Shown here: positions 33,780-44,030 of the stretch, piece after piece
Layout: every line of letters starts with the position of its first letter
How positions within the stretch are numbered: position 1 is the first letter of the stretch
Assembly: GCA_947359465.1 (NCBI GenBank)
Contig: OX375883.1
Span: 20,485,828 to 20,549,827 of the forward strand
Direction of reading: 5' to 3'
DNA: 64,000 nt
From: Metellina segmentata
Taxonomy: Eukaryota > Arthropoda > Arachnida > Araneae > Tetragnathidae
Translations under genes and position numbers: made by a program
Notes under the pieces: generated by a model
What the model was told of the DNA's origin: nothing
The model's input: the letters and a program-made list of their open reading frames with translations, nothing else
Database searches by the model: none

Positions 33780-34242
33780 GGCAACTCTCTACCACTCATC
33801 TGTGGTTCAGTCTCGATATTCCCCGCCCCACTGTAGGCATAGTTGACGATGACGCTTGTTCGGCAGAGGCACCCGAGTTCTGCGTCTACTGCGGTCCCAT
33901 ATCCAACAGTGTCCGCTGAACTGTGTGTTCCTAAACGCTTTCGCTTGGACCTGCATTGTATTGGGCTGTCAGATGAACCACAGTCTCGCGCCGATCTTGC
34001 TTTATCAAGCGGGACAGTCCTCAACGTCCTCTTTCTTTGATGACGTGTGGACAACCAACACCCTGGCGTCTACTGCTGGTGTCACTGTCATTTATCCAAT
34101 TAGCGTTAATACTAACAACGGCAGATCGTGAACAACCTACCAGTCGTGCAGTTTCGGTGATTCGCGTTCCGAGTCTTCGGGACATTACGATCTGCCTTCT
34201 ATCAAATTCTCTTAGATCAGCAGCCTTTCCCATCACGCGCAT
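33780..34242 (-). pseudogene. Second Tc1-like transposase, N-terminal half
   Basis: Minus strand, opposite to its neighbour. The ORF starts [20 protein letters not shown], then [31 protein letters not shown] and, across stops, LSRLIKQDRRETV ... QYNAG. This is the first HTH, GRPR-like hinge and second HTH of a Tc1-like transposase of a different subfamily. Stops and frame changes after residue ~73 destroy it, and the DDE domain is absent. The two Tc1 fragments meet tail-to-tail at ~33777. Confidence 0.75.
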
Positions 34243-34259
34243 AAGTGCAAGAATGATTA

Positions 34260-34663
34260 CTTACCTCCTCCAGCAGCAGTTAAATATCATTCTCACTTTA
34301 TCACGTGTCCTCCTCGTCATCCAGACGAGTTCATTGAAAAATGTGGGGATCAGCATACTAAAACAGTTTCAACAAACGAGCCGTCCAAGGTATGGCACTG
34401 AGCACCCTCGTGCACTTTGGAGGCTGTTATTCTGCCATAACGGAGCTCAAAACATATGTTACTATCAGACGGTTGAATTGTTTCATTTGCTGCTTTAGTG
34501 CAAAATGCTTCAGACATTTGTAAAGAACACTATACAAGAAATTCGTCTGCAGTGGTTCCATGCTGACCATGAAAAAAATTTCAAAGCAAATGATGTAGAG
34601 ACACCCTCTCTACAAAAGAAGCTTGTTTGTAGTATTTGGTAAGTACAGTGTCATCTTCTCCTA
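34260..34663 (-). pseudogene. YqaJ-nuclease-like gene, 3' part (split by a 13 kb insertion)
   Basis: Minus strand, reading from the TA at 34662: GEDDTVLTKYYKQASFVERV ... then, in another frame, LRYGRITASKVHEGA and CHTLDGSFVETVL. The R(x)GRITASK(x)HE(x)A segment is the signature N-terminal motif of the YqaJ/lambda-exonuclease-like fold found in many arthropod element-associated proteins. A further MTRRTRDKV block may be the decayed (M)xRGxxxExxV motif. Several stops and frameshifts are present. The 5' part is at 47651-47815: when the 13 kb insertion and one TA are removed mentally, the two ORF pieces are in one frame. Confidence 0.6.
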
Positions 34664-35113
34664 CACTGTAAAAATTATCTGTTTTTTTTACGGACTTTTC
34701 CCGTATATTTGACGGTTTAAAGCTGTTTTGTTGACAAAAAGGTTTTTTACCGTTTTTCACTCCAGCCATATACGGTTTAAAACCGTCAGTTCAAATTCTA
34801 GTTCTCGTGATTACGGTATTGCTTTGCGCACGATAATTTTGCCTTTTCTTAAATCATTTTAAGATTATTTTCTACACTTGCTGTTATTTTTCAGCAATTA
34901 TTTTATGGTTTTGAACATCGTGTAAATAAAAGTGCGTTTCGACTTTTATTTAAGATTTTCGTTATTCATCAGTTGGCAACCAGGTCGTATGTTGATTGGG
35001 CGCCATTTTTGATCGACGATTGCTCAAATAGTTTCAACTCTAATTATCAGGTTAGCTTTTATTTACTTTTCATGCTCCTTTTGTCAATTTTTAGAAATTA
35101 GATTCTTACCGTA

Positions 35114-35256
35114 ATGCCTGTGTTTAAATGTGAACTCTGTAATTTCTAAGCAAAATTAATCAAACCCTATGTTGTCCTCTGGAGTTTGCATCGAAATGTT
35201 CACGGAGTAATATTCCCTTGTGGTGCTCAATCTTGTCATCTCCGTTTTAAAAACTA
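35114..35256 (+). pseudogene. C2H2 zinc-finger gene, 5' exon of the 13 kb element (split)
   Basis: From ATG 35114: MPVFKCELCNF, a stop, then SLHRNVHGVIFPCG ... CHLRF(K). The pattern (F)KCxxCxF...LHRN....FPC....C..RFK.Y matches the N-terminal fingers of a widespread element-associated zinc-finger protein in fish and invertebrates, recalled from general experience of such sequences. The reading frame is interrupted at the TA at 35255 by the mariner and resumes at 44616, where QLISHMTFIKK fits the next finger. One stop codon already follows residue 11, so the gene is dead. Confidence 0.5.
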
Positions 35257-35421
35257 CAGGGTGTCCTAAAAGTTCCCGTACTCCAACTTTGAAAATAATT
35301 ATTGCCCGTGGTTTTTTTAATTATTGAATTTTATCGGCTCTGTAATTTTTATCGTTTCATTTTCTTTGCACTGAAGTTGTGCGATAATAAAGTTCCACGT
35401 CATTTTGTTCTTCATTGCAAG

Positions 35422-35580
35422 ATGAATTTATCACGCATTCAGAGAATTGCGCTGTTTTAAACTTATTTTGAATGCAAAGAATTTTAGAGACATAAATATC
35501 CAAGTGAATGCAATACCGAGTAAATATGGATCATTCTGAAATTAAATAGAAATTTGACAGTCAAAACCTTTTTGAAAAAT
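35422..35580 (+). pseudogene. mariner transposase N-terminus (decayed)
   Basis: MNLSRIQRIALF-stop-TYFECKEF-stop, then HKYPSECNTE and IWIILKLNRNLTVKTF. With stops ignored this follows the mariner N-terminal HTH pattern (YFECK.F ... KYP....P....I..I.KKF..TGSV). At least three stops. The partner C-terminal part is at 44060-44470. Confidence 0.6.
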
Positions 35581-35830
35581 AAAATTAAAGTTTTAGAATT
35601 TATTTTATGTATTTATGTCATGTTAGTGCAATAAAGTTGTACAACTGAAACAGGTCAAGAAAATATTTTAAGCAAATTAAAGCCAATTTTTTATTTCCTT
35701 AAAACGTGGAGGTGACGAGATGTTTCAGTTTCATCTAACACAATCCCAGGTGGCACAAGAATATCAGATGATATCGTAAAAAGATATTGTATAATATCTG
35801 CTCCGACAAAAAATGATATCGCAATGACCC

Positions 35831-36560
35831 CCTCTTTATATCGGATGATGTCGTTTCTCGACATAATTAAACACATTACGACATAATCCGATACAACTTT
35901 GATATCTTTTCTTTGCCGTAGCTCTATAGCAGTTTATATCGTGTTCCGACATATTTTTATATCGGCTTTCATTATCAATATATATCATTCGATTTCTATC
36001 GACACTTTGTCGACATTCTTATATCCGTCCCCTCTTTATATCGGATGATGTCGTTTCTCGACATAATTAAACACATTACGACATAATCTGATACAACTTT
36101 GATATCTTTTCTTTGCCGTAGCTCTATATCAGTTTATATCGTGTTCCGACATATTTTTATATCGGCTTTCATTATCAATATATATCATTCGATTTCTATC
36201 GACATTCTTATACCCGTCCCCTCTTTATATCGGATGATGTAGTTTCTCGACATAATTAAACACATTACGACATAATCCGATACAACTTTGATATCTTTTC
36301 TTTGCCGTAGCTCTATAGCAGTTTATATCGTGTTCCGACATATTTTTATACCGGCTTTCATTATCAATATATATAATTTGATTTCTATCGACACTTTGTC
36401 GACATTCTTATATCCGTCCCCTCTTTTTATCGGATGATGTCGTTGCTCGACATAATCCGATACAACTTTGATATCTTTTCTTTGACGTAGCTCTATAGCA
36501 GTTTTTATATTGGCTTTCATTATCAATCATTTCATTTCAATTGACGCTTTTCGACATTCT
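35831..36560. repeat. Internal tandem repeats of the left arm (~190-200 bp unit)
   Basis: Unit starts marked by cctctttata/cctcttttta occur at 35831, 36031, 36220 and 36420, giving periods of 200, 189 and 200. Each unit contains gatgatgtcgtt(t/g)ctcgac, acgacataatc and gatatcttttctttg. The last unit is shortened. Rich in short ATATCG/CGATAT and TGTCGA/TCGACA inverted words. Confidence 0.9.
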
Positions 36561-36858
36561 TGTATCTGCTTCCTGACATAGCTCAATTCAGGAAACAGAT
36601 ACAAGAGAGCATTTTGTCCTTTTACTATTTCATAGCTGCCCACTTCTGGTTTTTGTTGAGTTTTTCAAGTTGAAATTAGCTATAAAATCATCAAATTGTT
36701 TTTACACAAATTACATTTGGCATAAAATGTTACATTATAACAGTTGTATAATTTTAGACAAGAAAAACCGAGTAAAAAGGCTATAAAAACCAGAAGATAT
36801 ATAAAATTGCAAATGTTAAAATAATGGCAATCATTAAAGACTAAAACAATTTTTATTT

Positions 36859-37020
36859 TCAAAGATTTATGAATGTTTCGTTATCTTCGTTGTTACTGCC
36901 TTTGTGTCTTTTATCACTGTCTTTCTTTTGTGCTTTTCTCCCATACCATTCAGGAGCATTGGCCAAAGCTTTCCATCAAGGAATGCTTCGGGATTCCATC
37001 GAACCTTTTACCTGTTGCAG
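36859..37020 (-). CDS. DUF4806-like gene, last exon (left copy, frameshifted)
   Basis: After a clear acceptor (ttcccttttag) the exon reads ATGKRFDGIPKHSLME in the frame set by the previous exon. A +1 change near GGAAAGCTTTGG is then needed to continue ALANAPEWYGRKAQKK and the acidic tail ending NETFINL-stop. Without it the frame stops at a TGA. The (L)ANAPEW(Y/D)(G)RK pattern fits the end of DUF4806 proteins. The same 162 nt exon with the same lesion is at 40243-40404. Confidence 0.45.
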
Positions 37021-37189
37021 CTAAAAGGGAAATAACGTAATTAGCTTTGGTGATGAATTTATTTCCTTCTTAAAATTCTAAAATATATCTTACAATAGTT
37101 ATTGAGGGAGTGAAATTAACATTTAAAAACTATCCTGGCAAGTTTCACAATGATTGAAAACTATTGGTTCATAGTTGTTTTTTTTCCCA

Positions 37190-37385
37190 ATGGCGGGCTT
37201 TTGTCCTTGGCCATTACAAGGCCAGAAGTGATGGTCACTTGTGAAGGGGCCCCTAATGGGAGGACCATCATTGCCCCTAACAAAGGACAGCACAATTTAC
37301 ATAAATGCCCAGACCCCGGATTCGAACCAAGAACCTTCCGATCCAGAGACCAACACCTTAACCTCTAGACCGGTTGGTTCAAAGT
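37190..37385 (-). repeat. SINE-B in the left arm
   Basis: Minus-strand SINE-B: head near 37310-37380 (ggattcgaaccaagaacctt, B box side), body with gtccttggccattacaaggc and tggtcacttgtgaaggggcc, and end ccaatggcgggc. The inverted partner is at 39795-40075, so insertion preceded formation of the dimer. Confidence 0.85.
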
Positions 37386-37919
37386 AATTCTAGAATACAA
37401 TCTGCTACAGGACTTATCCATTTATGAAATCATTTATGCTATAAGTTTGAAATGGTTAAGGTTTAAAAATGTTTTCTTTAATGGTAGGTTGGGGTTTACG
37501 GCCCAAGGGCCCGATCAGACCCCCATTAAGCGCCAGACTTTAATATATTTCATTTCTTTAATGACTTTAAATGATGCAAGTATGGTATCACCATTTAATA
37601 AAATTCTTTCTTAATTTAAGGTAAAGCTAACAATTTTAACAAAGTATTAAAAGCTTTAATTAACTTAAGAGTTGTTTCATTTCATCAAATCTTTATAAAT
37701 ATAGAAAATACAAATTAAATCAATAAAATTAATTCATTACTAATAAAATTTAACCCATAATCATTTAAAATTATTGGTTAAAGCTTCTTGGCATGCCACT
37801 TGATATTTTTAGATAAGATCAGTTTACTATCTGGGCTATTATTTTCCGTGATTTTAGCTATAGAAGTCTATACATATAAAAATTACAAATCACATAGCAA
37901 TAGATTTAATCAATATTAC

Positions 37920-38082
37920 CTAATATAACATTCAAAATGCTATTAAAATGCAAGGACTTTTTCCCCTTTCGGCCACATCTACTATATTGGATAGCCAGAT
38001 CTTGCGATGGCACTTTTTTAGTTATGCTCTGTACAAAAGAACTGTCTGTCTTTCCATATCCAGCATAGTATAAAAACTTAAC
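37920..38082 (-). CDS. DUF4806-like gene, core exon
   Basis: 163 nt bounded by a good acceptor (ccatttttcag|GTTAAG) and donor (TTATATTAG|GTAATA). It reads VKFLYYAGYGKTDSSFVQSI, then TKKVPSQDLAIQYSRCGRKG and KKSLHFNSILNVIL. The pattern (L...)(I)...V.S..LA..YS..GRKGKK.F....L..VI is how I recognise the DUF4806 domain, whose function is uncharacterised and which is often found in multicopy arthropod and cnidarian proteins. It is open throughout and splices in phase to the exon at 36859-37020. It lies only in the left copy of the dimer. Confidence 0.5.
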
Positions 38083-38745
38083 CTGAAAAATGGAAAGTTC
38101 CATTAATATAGACACGGTTAACTAAACTTCAATTTAAAATATATATAGAACATATCTCTGCCTATTTGCACTCAAACCTTCAGCAGACCAAAAAAAGTGC
38201 TCAAATACTAAATACTTAAGTTAAAATACTTCACAGATCAGGTTAATTAAAAGAAACTTTCAGAAAATTTAGCAATTAAATGCTTTTTATATTTTTGCAT
38301 GGGACTATGTAAGCATTTAATAAGAAAAAAAATAAAGTACCAAAAGGGTCTTTAAAAGAGCAACAAAAAATGTTCAGATACTTTTTTAGGAAAACAAAAT
38401 GAAATTCTGCCGGCTGAAAGAAAGCCCTGGAAACAAATATTTTTCGGTTCTCTTTTCAAATATTGTGGGTTTTCTATTCTTGATGTCAGAATTATTTTTC
38501 TACTAAAAACACTCATCCCTAGGCAGTTTATCAGAATGTTATGAAAAATCCAATTTTATCGCATTTAGTGGAAGAAATTGTGCCCGGACAGGAATTTTCA
38601 GAATAGTAGAGAATTACCCGCTCGCACTTGACTTTTCGAAAAGGGCTAAAAGATATTATTAATGAACAATAATAAACCCATAGAAAATCTTAAAAAAAAC
38701 AATAATAACGAAATAAAGTAAAAAGAAATTGAACTATAGGCTTAC

Positions 38746-38920
38746 CTCACAGGACTTGCTATGGGACTTGCACAGCTTAAAGCTGCATCCTCTGAAGTCA
38801 CGCTAAATTCGGCTGTATTAAAAAATTATTTCCTCATTCCTGAAACTCTACTTGTTCAACAAAATTATGTAATTCTTTAAAAGCTTGACGTTCTAAACGT
38901 CTTTTTTTATTACCTGGCAT
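38746..38920 (-). CDS. DUF4806-like gene, probable first exon(s)
   Basis: ATG at 38920 gives MPGNKKRRLERQAFKELHNF then VEQVEFQE and a TGA (38834). A downstream open stretch reads (E)FSVTSEDAALSCASPIASPV and ends at a canonical donor (GTGAG|GTAAG at 38745). The basic N-terminus, the donor and the leader shared by the inverted copy (cgctcgtgttt) argue for a genuine 5' end. The intervening TGA means either a missed small intron or decay. Sequence 38130-38640 between this and the core exon has coding-like fragments but several stops. Confidence 0.35.
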
Positions 38921-38992
38921 TTCAAACACGAGCGACAGCACAAGAAAAAAAAACAGTAACAGTTGAGATGAGTTGAGTTGAGCTCTTGTGTC

Positions 38993-39197
38993 TTCCCATG
39001 TGGCACACCGATATAAAAATATATCAGAACGACATCACTCGATGTTCTGAATGTTCCGACTTTATCCAAAATATATCAGATTATAACGTAGTCCAGATGT
39101 CATAGGAATGATATCAACCGATAATATGCGCAATCCCAAAAATTATATCGGAAACAAGTTATCGGGCGCTATTGTAAATTAGATAAGAAGCATAAGA
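38993..39197. repeat. Central loop: third terminus of the inverted-dimer element
   Basis: Begins CCCATGTGGCACACCGATAT and matches the reverse complement of the right end (41840 downwards) for about 55 bp with a few changes, then continues with segments also found near 41505-41590. It is the shared 5' end from which both gene copies read outward. Confidence 0.75.
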
Positions 39198-39794
39198 CAC
39201 AAGAAATCAACTCAACTCATCTGTTATTGTTTTGGACGTTCTTGTGCTGTCGCTCGTGTTTTAATTTTTAAAAGTGAATGTGATTTGTAATTTTTATATG
39301 TATACAGACTTCTATAGCTAATAATCACGGAAAATAATAGCCCAGTTAGTAAACTGATCTTATCTAAAAATCTCAAGTGGCATGCCAAGAAGCTTTACCC
39401 AATAATTTTAAATGATTATGGGTTAAATTTTATTAGTAATGAATTACTTTTATTGATTTAATTTGTATTTTCTATATTTATATATATAAAGATTTGATGA
39501 AATGAAACAACTCTTAAGTAAATTAAAGCTTTTAATACTTTGTTAGAATTGTTAGCTTTACCTTAAATTAAGAAAGAATTTTATTAAATGGTGATACCAT
39601 ACTTGCATCATTTAAAGTCATTAAAGAAATGAAATATATTAAAGTCTGGCGCTTAATGGGGGTCTGATCGGGCCCTTGGGCCGTAAACCCCAACCTACCA
39701 TTAAAGAAAATTTTTTAAAACCTTAACCATTTCAAACTTGTAGCATAAATGATTTCATAAATGGATAAGTCCTGTAGCAGATTGTATTCTAGAA

Positions 39795-40075
39795 TTACTT
39801 TGAACCAGCCGACCAACCGGTCTAGTGGTTAAGGTGTTGGTCTCTGGATCGGAAGGTTCTTGGTACGAATCCGGGGTCTGGGCATTTATGTAAATTGTGC
39901 TGTCCTTTGTTAGGGGCAATGATGGTCCTCCCATTGGGGGCCCCTTCACAAGTGTCCATCACTTCCGGCCTCGTAGTGGCCAAAGGACAAATCCTTAGTG
40001 CCCGCCATTGGAAGTAGTCCACCATCACTTCCGGCCTTGTAGTGGCAAAGGACAAAAGTCCAGTGCCCGCCATTG
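39795..40075 (+). repeat. SINE-B in the right arm, with doubled 3' part
   Basis: Head ccggtctagtggttaaggtg with damaged B box (ggtacgaatcc), body gttaggggcaatgatggtcc. The 3' portion is present twice in tandem: cacttccggcctcgtagtgg ... gcccgccattgg, then cacttccggccttgtagtgg ... gcccgccattgg. The left-arm copy has one, so the doubling happened after the arms formed. Confidence 0.85.
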
Positions 40076-40242
40076 GAAGAAAAAAAAACTATGAACCAAT
40101 AGTTTTCAATCATTGTGAAACTTGACAGGATAGTTTTTAAATGTTAATTTCACTCCCTCAATAACTATTGTAAGATATATTTTAGAATTTTAAGAAGGAA
40201 ATAAATTCATCACCAAAGCTAATTACGTTATTTCCTTTTTAG

Positions 40243-40404
40243 CTGCAACAGGTAAAAAGTTTGATGGAATCCCGAAGCATTCCTTGATGGAAAGCTTTGG
40301 CCAATGCTCCTGAATGGTATGGGAGAAAAGCACAAAAGAAAGACAGTGATGAAAGACACAAAGGCAGTGACAACGAAGATAACGAAACATTCATAAATCT
40401 TTGA
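40243..40404 (+). pseudogene. DUF4806-like last exon, duplicate in the right arm
   Basis: Same length (162 nt), acceptor (cctttttag) and frame lesion as 36859-37020, with a few substitutions (DER instead of DKR-type codons). No core exon accompanies it, because the right copy is deleted between ~39262 and 39281 relative to the left one. Confidence 0.6.
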
Positions 40405-40779
40405 AAATAAAAATTATTTTAGTCTTTAATGATTGCCATTATTTTAACATTTGAAATTTTATATATTAACGCCTTCACCATAAGTGTTTTTCTTTGCTTG
40501 ATTGTAAGTAAATAGCATGGCTGCCAATCTTCTGGTTTTTATAGCCTTTTTACTTGGCTTTCTTGTGTCTAAAATTATACAACTGTTATAATGTAACATT
40601 TTATGCCAAATGTAATTTGTGTAGAAACAATTTGATGATTTTATAGTTAATTTCAACTTGAAAAACTCAACAAAAACCAGAAGATGGGCAGCTATAAAAT
40701 AGTAAAAGGACAAAATGCTCTCTTGTATCTGTTTCCTGAATTGAGCTATGTCAGGAAACAGATACAAGAATGTCGACAA

Positions 40780-41510
40780 ATTGTCAATTGAAATGAAAAG
40801 ATTGATAATGAAAGCCGATATAAAAATGTCGGAACACTATATAAACTGCTATAGAGCTACGTCAAATTAAAGATATCAAAGTTGTATCGGATTATATCGT
40901 AATGTGTTTAATTATGTCGAGCAACGACATCATCCGATAAAAAGAGGGGACGGATATAAGAATGTCGACAAAGTGTCGATAGAAATCGAATGATATATAT
41001 TGATAATGAAAGACAATATAAAAATATGTCAGAACACTATATAAACTGCTATAAAGCTACGGCAAAGAAAAGATATCAAAGTTGTATCGGATTATGTCGT
41101 AATGTGTTTAATTATGTCGAGCAACGACATCATCCGATAAAAAGAGGGGACGGATATAAGAATGTGATAGAAATCGAATGATATATATTGATAATGAAAG
41201 ACGATATAAAAATATGTCGGAACACGATATAAACTGCTATAAAGCTACGGCAAAGAAAAGATATCAAAGTTGTATCGGATTATGTCGAGCAACGACATCA
41301 TCCGATAAAAAGAGGGGACGGATATAAGAATGTCGACAAAGTGTCGATAGAAATCAAATTATATATATTGATAATGAAAGCCGGTATAAAAATATGTCGG
41401 AACACGATATAAACTGCTATAGAGCTACGGCAAAGAAAAGATATCAAAGTTGTATCGGATTATGTCGTAATGTGTTTAATTATGTCGAGAAACGACATCA
41501 TCCGATATAA
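40780..41510. repeat. Internal tandem repeats of the right arm
   Basis: Inverted counterpart of 35831-36560, with unit markers aaagagggga at 40941, 41141 and ~41309. Unit contents match but the deletion pattern within units differs from the left arm, indicating independent unit loss or exchange since the arms formed. Confidence 0.85.
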
Positions 41511-41874
41511 TTTTTGGGATTGTGCATATTATCGGTTGATATCATTCCTACGATATCTGGATTACGTTATAATCTGATATATTTTCGATAAAGTTCTTTC
41601 GACGTTATATTTACAATTCTTGCAAAAATAGGTAAAAAGTTTTAATTTTAATAATTTTAAGTATACTTCTTGCTAACAATATCAAAAACCATTTTATTTA
41701 CTCTCTCTGAGAAATATATAATTTGCATTATATCTTTTGATATCATTTAATATCCTGAATTCGATCTTCGAGATTCCCCGACATTCATAATATCGATTGA
41801 TGTCGTTCTGATATATTTTTATATCGGTGTGCCACCTGGGATGTAATATCTTCAGGTATTTAATCAAAAATGTA

Positions 41875-42957
41875 CTATTCATGAGTATTCATTGTCAGTT
41901 GTTTTAAAATGGCCATAACTTCATCTTGAACTGTTGCTTCACATTCTTCATAGGAAACAAATTTGTTTTTAGTGTCATGTCATCTTGACATGAAGCGGAT
42001 CTGGTAAGAAACTTCAAAACATTCAATGACATTTGCCACATAATAGCAAACACTCTTTCTACCAAATACTTTGACAATTACATATTCATTAAATGCATTT
42101 GAGTCGGGTCGCAAAAATTCAGACAATGAGCAGAATGGCAGAACATTAAGTTTTTCACTATTTTCAATTTATCTATGTAATGTGATTTGGTCATGTGAAT
42201 CTCTGAAATGCACACATTGTATCTCCCAAAATCAACATGTATCAGTATCTCATCTGTTCCAAGGTTATCTTTAGTTTGAAAATTGACCTGTATTGATGGG
42301 ACTATATTGCAAACATGCTTTATGAAGTAAGGAAGCATATCATTAAATTTATTAACTAGCGCTTTGACTTCTACTTCAACTTTTGATTTAACCACTTTCT
42401 TAGCTAACTTTTTTTTTCTTCTGTAAACTTCTTTCCTCTTCCATTGCTCAACACATGTAATCACAATTTCAAAATAATTTGTCTCTACGTGTTTGTTAAT
42501 GCACTTCTTTCCATACATTCTTCTTCACTTTTTACTACATCCTGACAGCAGAGATTTAACCATCTGATCTAAATCATTGTAATTAAGAACTTTGAGGCTT
42601 TTTAATTTGTCAAAAGTTAACAACATTTTCATGCTTTTCACATGCACATGTTTCTTACATCAGGTTGCAATACCCAACAGCTTCATCTGGGTTAACTACT
42701 TCACTCTGTTTAGTGGAATATTAATTTATTTTATCTTCAAACAAGATTTTCTTGTCTTTTCAGCCCATATTTTTGCTGAGCCCTCTTTTATGTCGGCAAG
42801 TACTGAAATACCTTTTATTTGTCCTTCTATTATATTTCTCCTGCTCCTTTCTTTTAAATTCATCATACAGTTCTGGATCATTTTTAATTATATTTCTTTT
42901 TTGCTAAGACTCCTTCCAGACTTTCCTAAATTTTATTATATCAGATTTCTTAGACAT
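41875..42957 (-). pseudogene. Element-associated gene with HVDF motif, decayed
   Basis: From ATG 42957: MSKKSDIIKFRKVWKES-stop, then NDPELYDEFKRKEQEKYNRR (the basic N-terminus of this family). A 146-codon stretch follows with EILIHVDFGRYNVCISEIH, then (past 42078) KVFGRKSVCYYVANVIECFE and (E)VSYQIRF. I recognise the order basic N-terminus, HxDFxxxY...EI, then a V(K)FxGxKxxxYYVxxI C-terminus from multicopy arthropod and cnidarian proteins linked to mobile elements. Function is unknown to me. At least four stops or frameshifts. It lies inside the split mariner, next to the inverted dimer. Confidence 0.5.
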
Positions 42958-44030
42958 GGTACCAACTAGGCCAGATTGACATGATACCAACTGGTACCAT
43001 GTCAGAAACAACAAAGAGAATTTCAGTCATGAGGATACTTAAATTATCTCTCAACTCAATGCCATATTTTTAAAGAAAAATTAAAAGATTTTATCAGCAT
43101 ACATAATCAGACCCAAAGTTACAAGTGTTCAAACATTGCAAATCAAATAAAGCTGGTATGCTTTATTCTACAGGTTCAAGTCAGTACTGGTTAGAGAAAA
43201 GACAATTGGAATTCTTATTTGTTTACCCAAGATTGTTCTTACTTTAATAAATAACCATTTATAATCATTATTTTACCATATCATTGTACAAATTCCTGAT
43301 AAGAAATATTTGTTCACCTCCATGGATGACTGTCACCTCCATGTTGGAACTTAGCCATGGAGGTGAAATTTCAATGGTTTGACCACATTTATGCCTAACC
43401 TAAAACAATCCCAGCCATGTGCTTTGATTTCCAGATTATTTTGTACATTTTCTAACTATCTGTTGAAATAAGTTCAGCAATAAAGGAAAATATATTAAGT
43501 TAAAAAATGCCATGGTAGTGACATTGTTAAAAGAACTCGCGACTTTTCTTAGTACAAATATAAGAAACAGACAAAGTAATACTTACTATTGAGTCCAAGA
43601 TATCTTACTGTAAAGATGGCTCATAAGATCTTCTTTTAATTACACTTTCAGACATGTACTGCCTTCTAGTAGTTTTTTTTAAAGGTTATTTAGTTTTTAT
43701 GCAGAGCTGACAAAAATAGTAGGGACAAAATAATTTACTGATTTTTCAACATTAAATTTAATAAAAAATATAATAATTTCTGGTGCAATGAAATGAAAAC
43801 TATTAACAATGAAACTATTAATATTAAATAAAGGAATTTTTATACTTTTTAAGTTTCAGATATATTTCTTAACCTAGAAATAGGGTTAGGTACAGCCATG
43901 GAGGTGATATTTTCCTTGTTTAATTCACTTTTTTAAGTATAAATGTGCGAATATTTATTCACTTGAAGATATCTGATGAAAATATACCTCAATTAAGATC
44001 TATTACTATTGTATAAAAATCAATTGACGC
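42958..44030. other. AT-rich flank with repeated CACCTCCATGG words
   Basis: The word CACCTCCATG(G) or its inverse occurs at about 43316, 43339, 43364 and 43896. A GGTACCA-containing imperfect palindrome spans the presumed start of the neighbouring gene (42955-43008). These could be subterminal repeats of the element carrying the HVDF gene; no terminus was identified. Confidence 0.4.

Larger units (their letters stand above)
35745..37895 (-). repeat. Left arm of the inverted dimer
   Basis: Contains, from outside in: terminus, 200 bp tandem repeats, 3' UTR and last exon of the DUF4806-like gene, a SINE-B, and a unique block (gtttacggcccaagggcccg) that reappears inverted at about 39675. Arms agree closely, with a handful of indels. 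Confidence 0.85.
35745..41840. mobile_element. Inverted head-to-head dimer of a CCCAGGTGGCAC element
   Basis: Outer ends CCCAGGTGGCAC (35745) and GTGCCACCTGGG (41840), with AT on both outer sides. Left arm 35745-37895 is inverted relative to right arm 39281-41840. Smaller inner arms (38925-38992 against ~39198-39262) flank a ~205 bp central loop that begins CCCATGTGGCACACCGATAT, a third terminus equal to the right end for about 55 bp. The simplest reading is two copies joined head to head and sharing one 5' terminus. The left copy keeps ~1 kb of gene sequence (37896-38924) that the right copy has lost. Confidence 0.8.
39281..41840 (+). repeat. Right arm of the inverted dimer
   Basis: Inverted relative to 35745-37895. 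It holds the duplicate last exon, SINE-B and tandem repeats (to ~41510), then a longer right end (41510-41840) than the left copy. With the loop terminus, 38993-41840 forms a ~2.85 kb non-autonomous copy with ~55 bp terminal inverted repeats. Confidence 0.85.

Noticed and set aside
33587..34054. 155-codon minus ORF
   Set aside because: It overlaps the Tc1-like fragments in a wrong frame. The transposase motifs read in other frames.
35831..41510. CRISPR-like array of regularly spaced palindromic words
   Set aside because: The unit is ~190-200 bp with no unique spacers, and it lies within inverted arms of a eukaryotic transposon.
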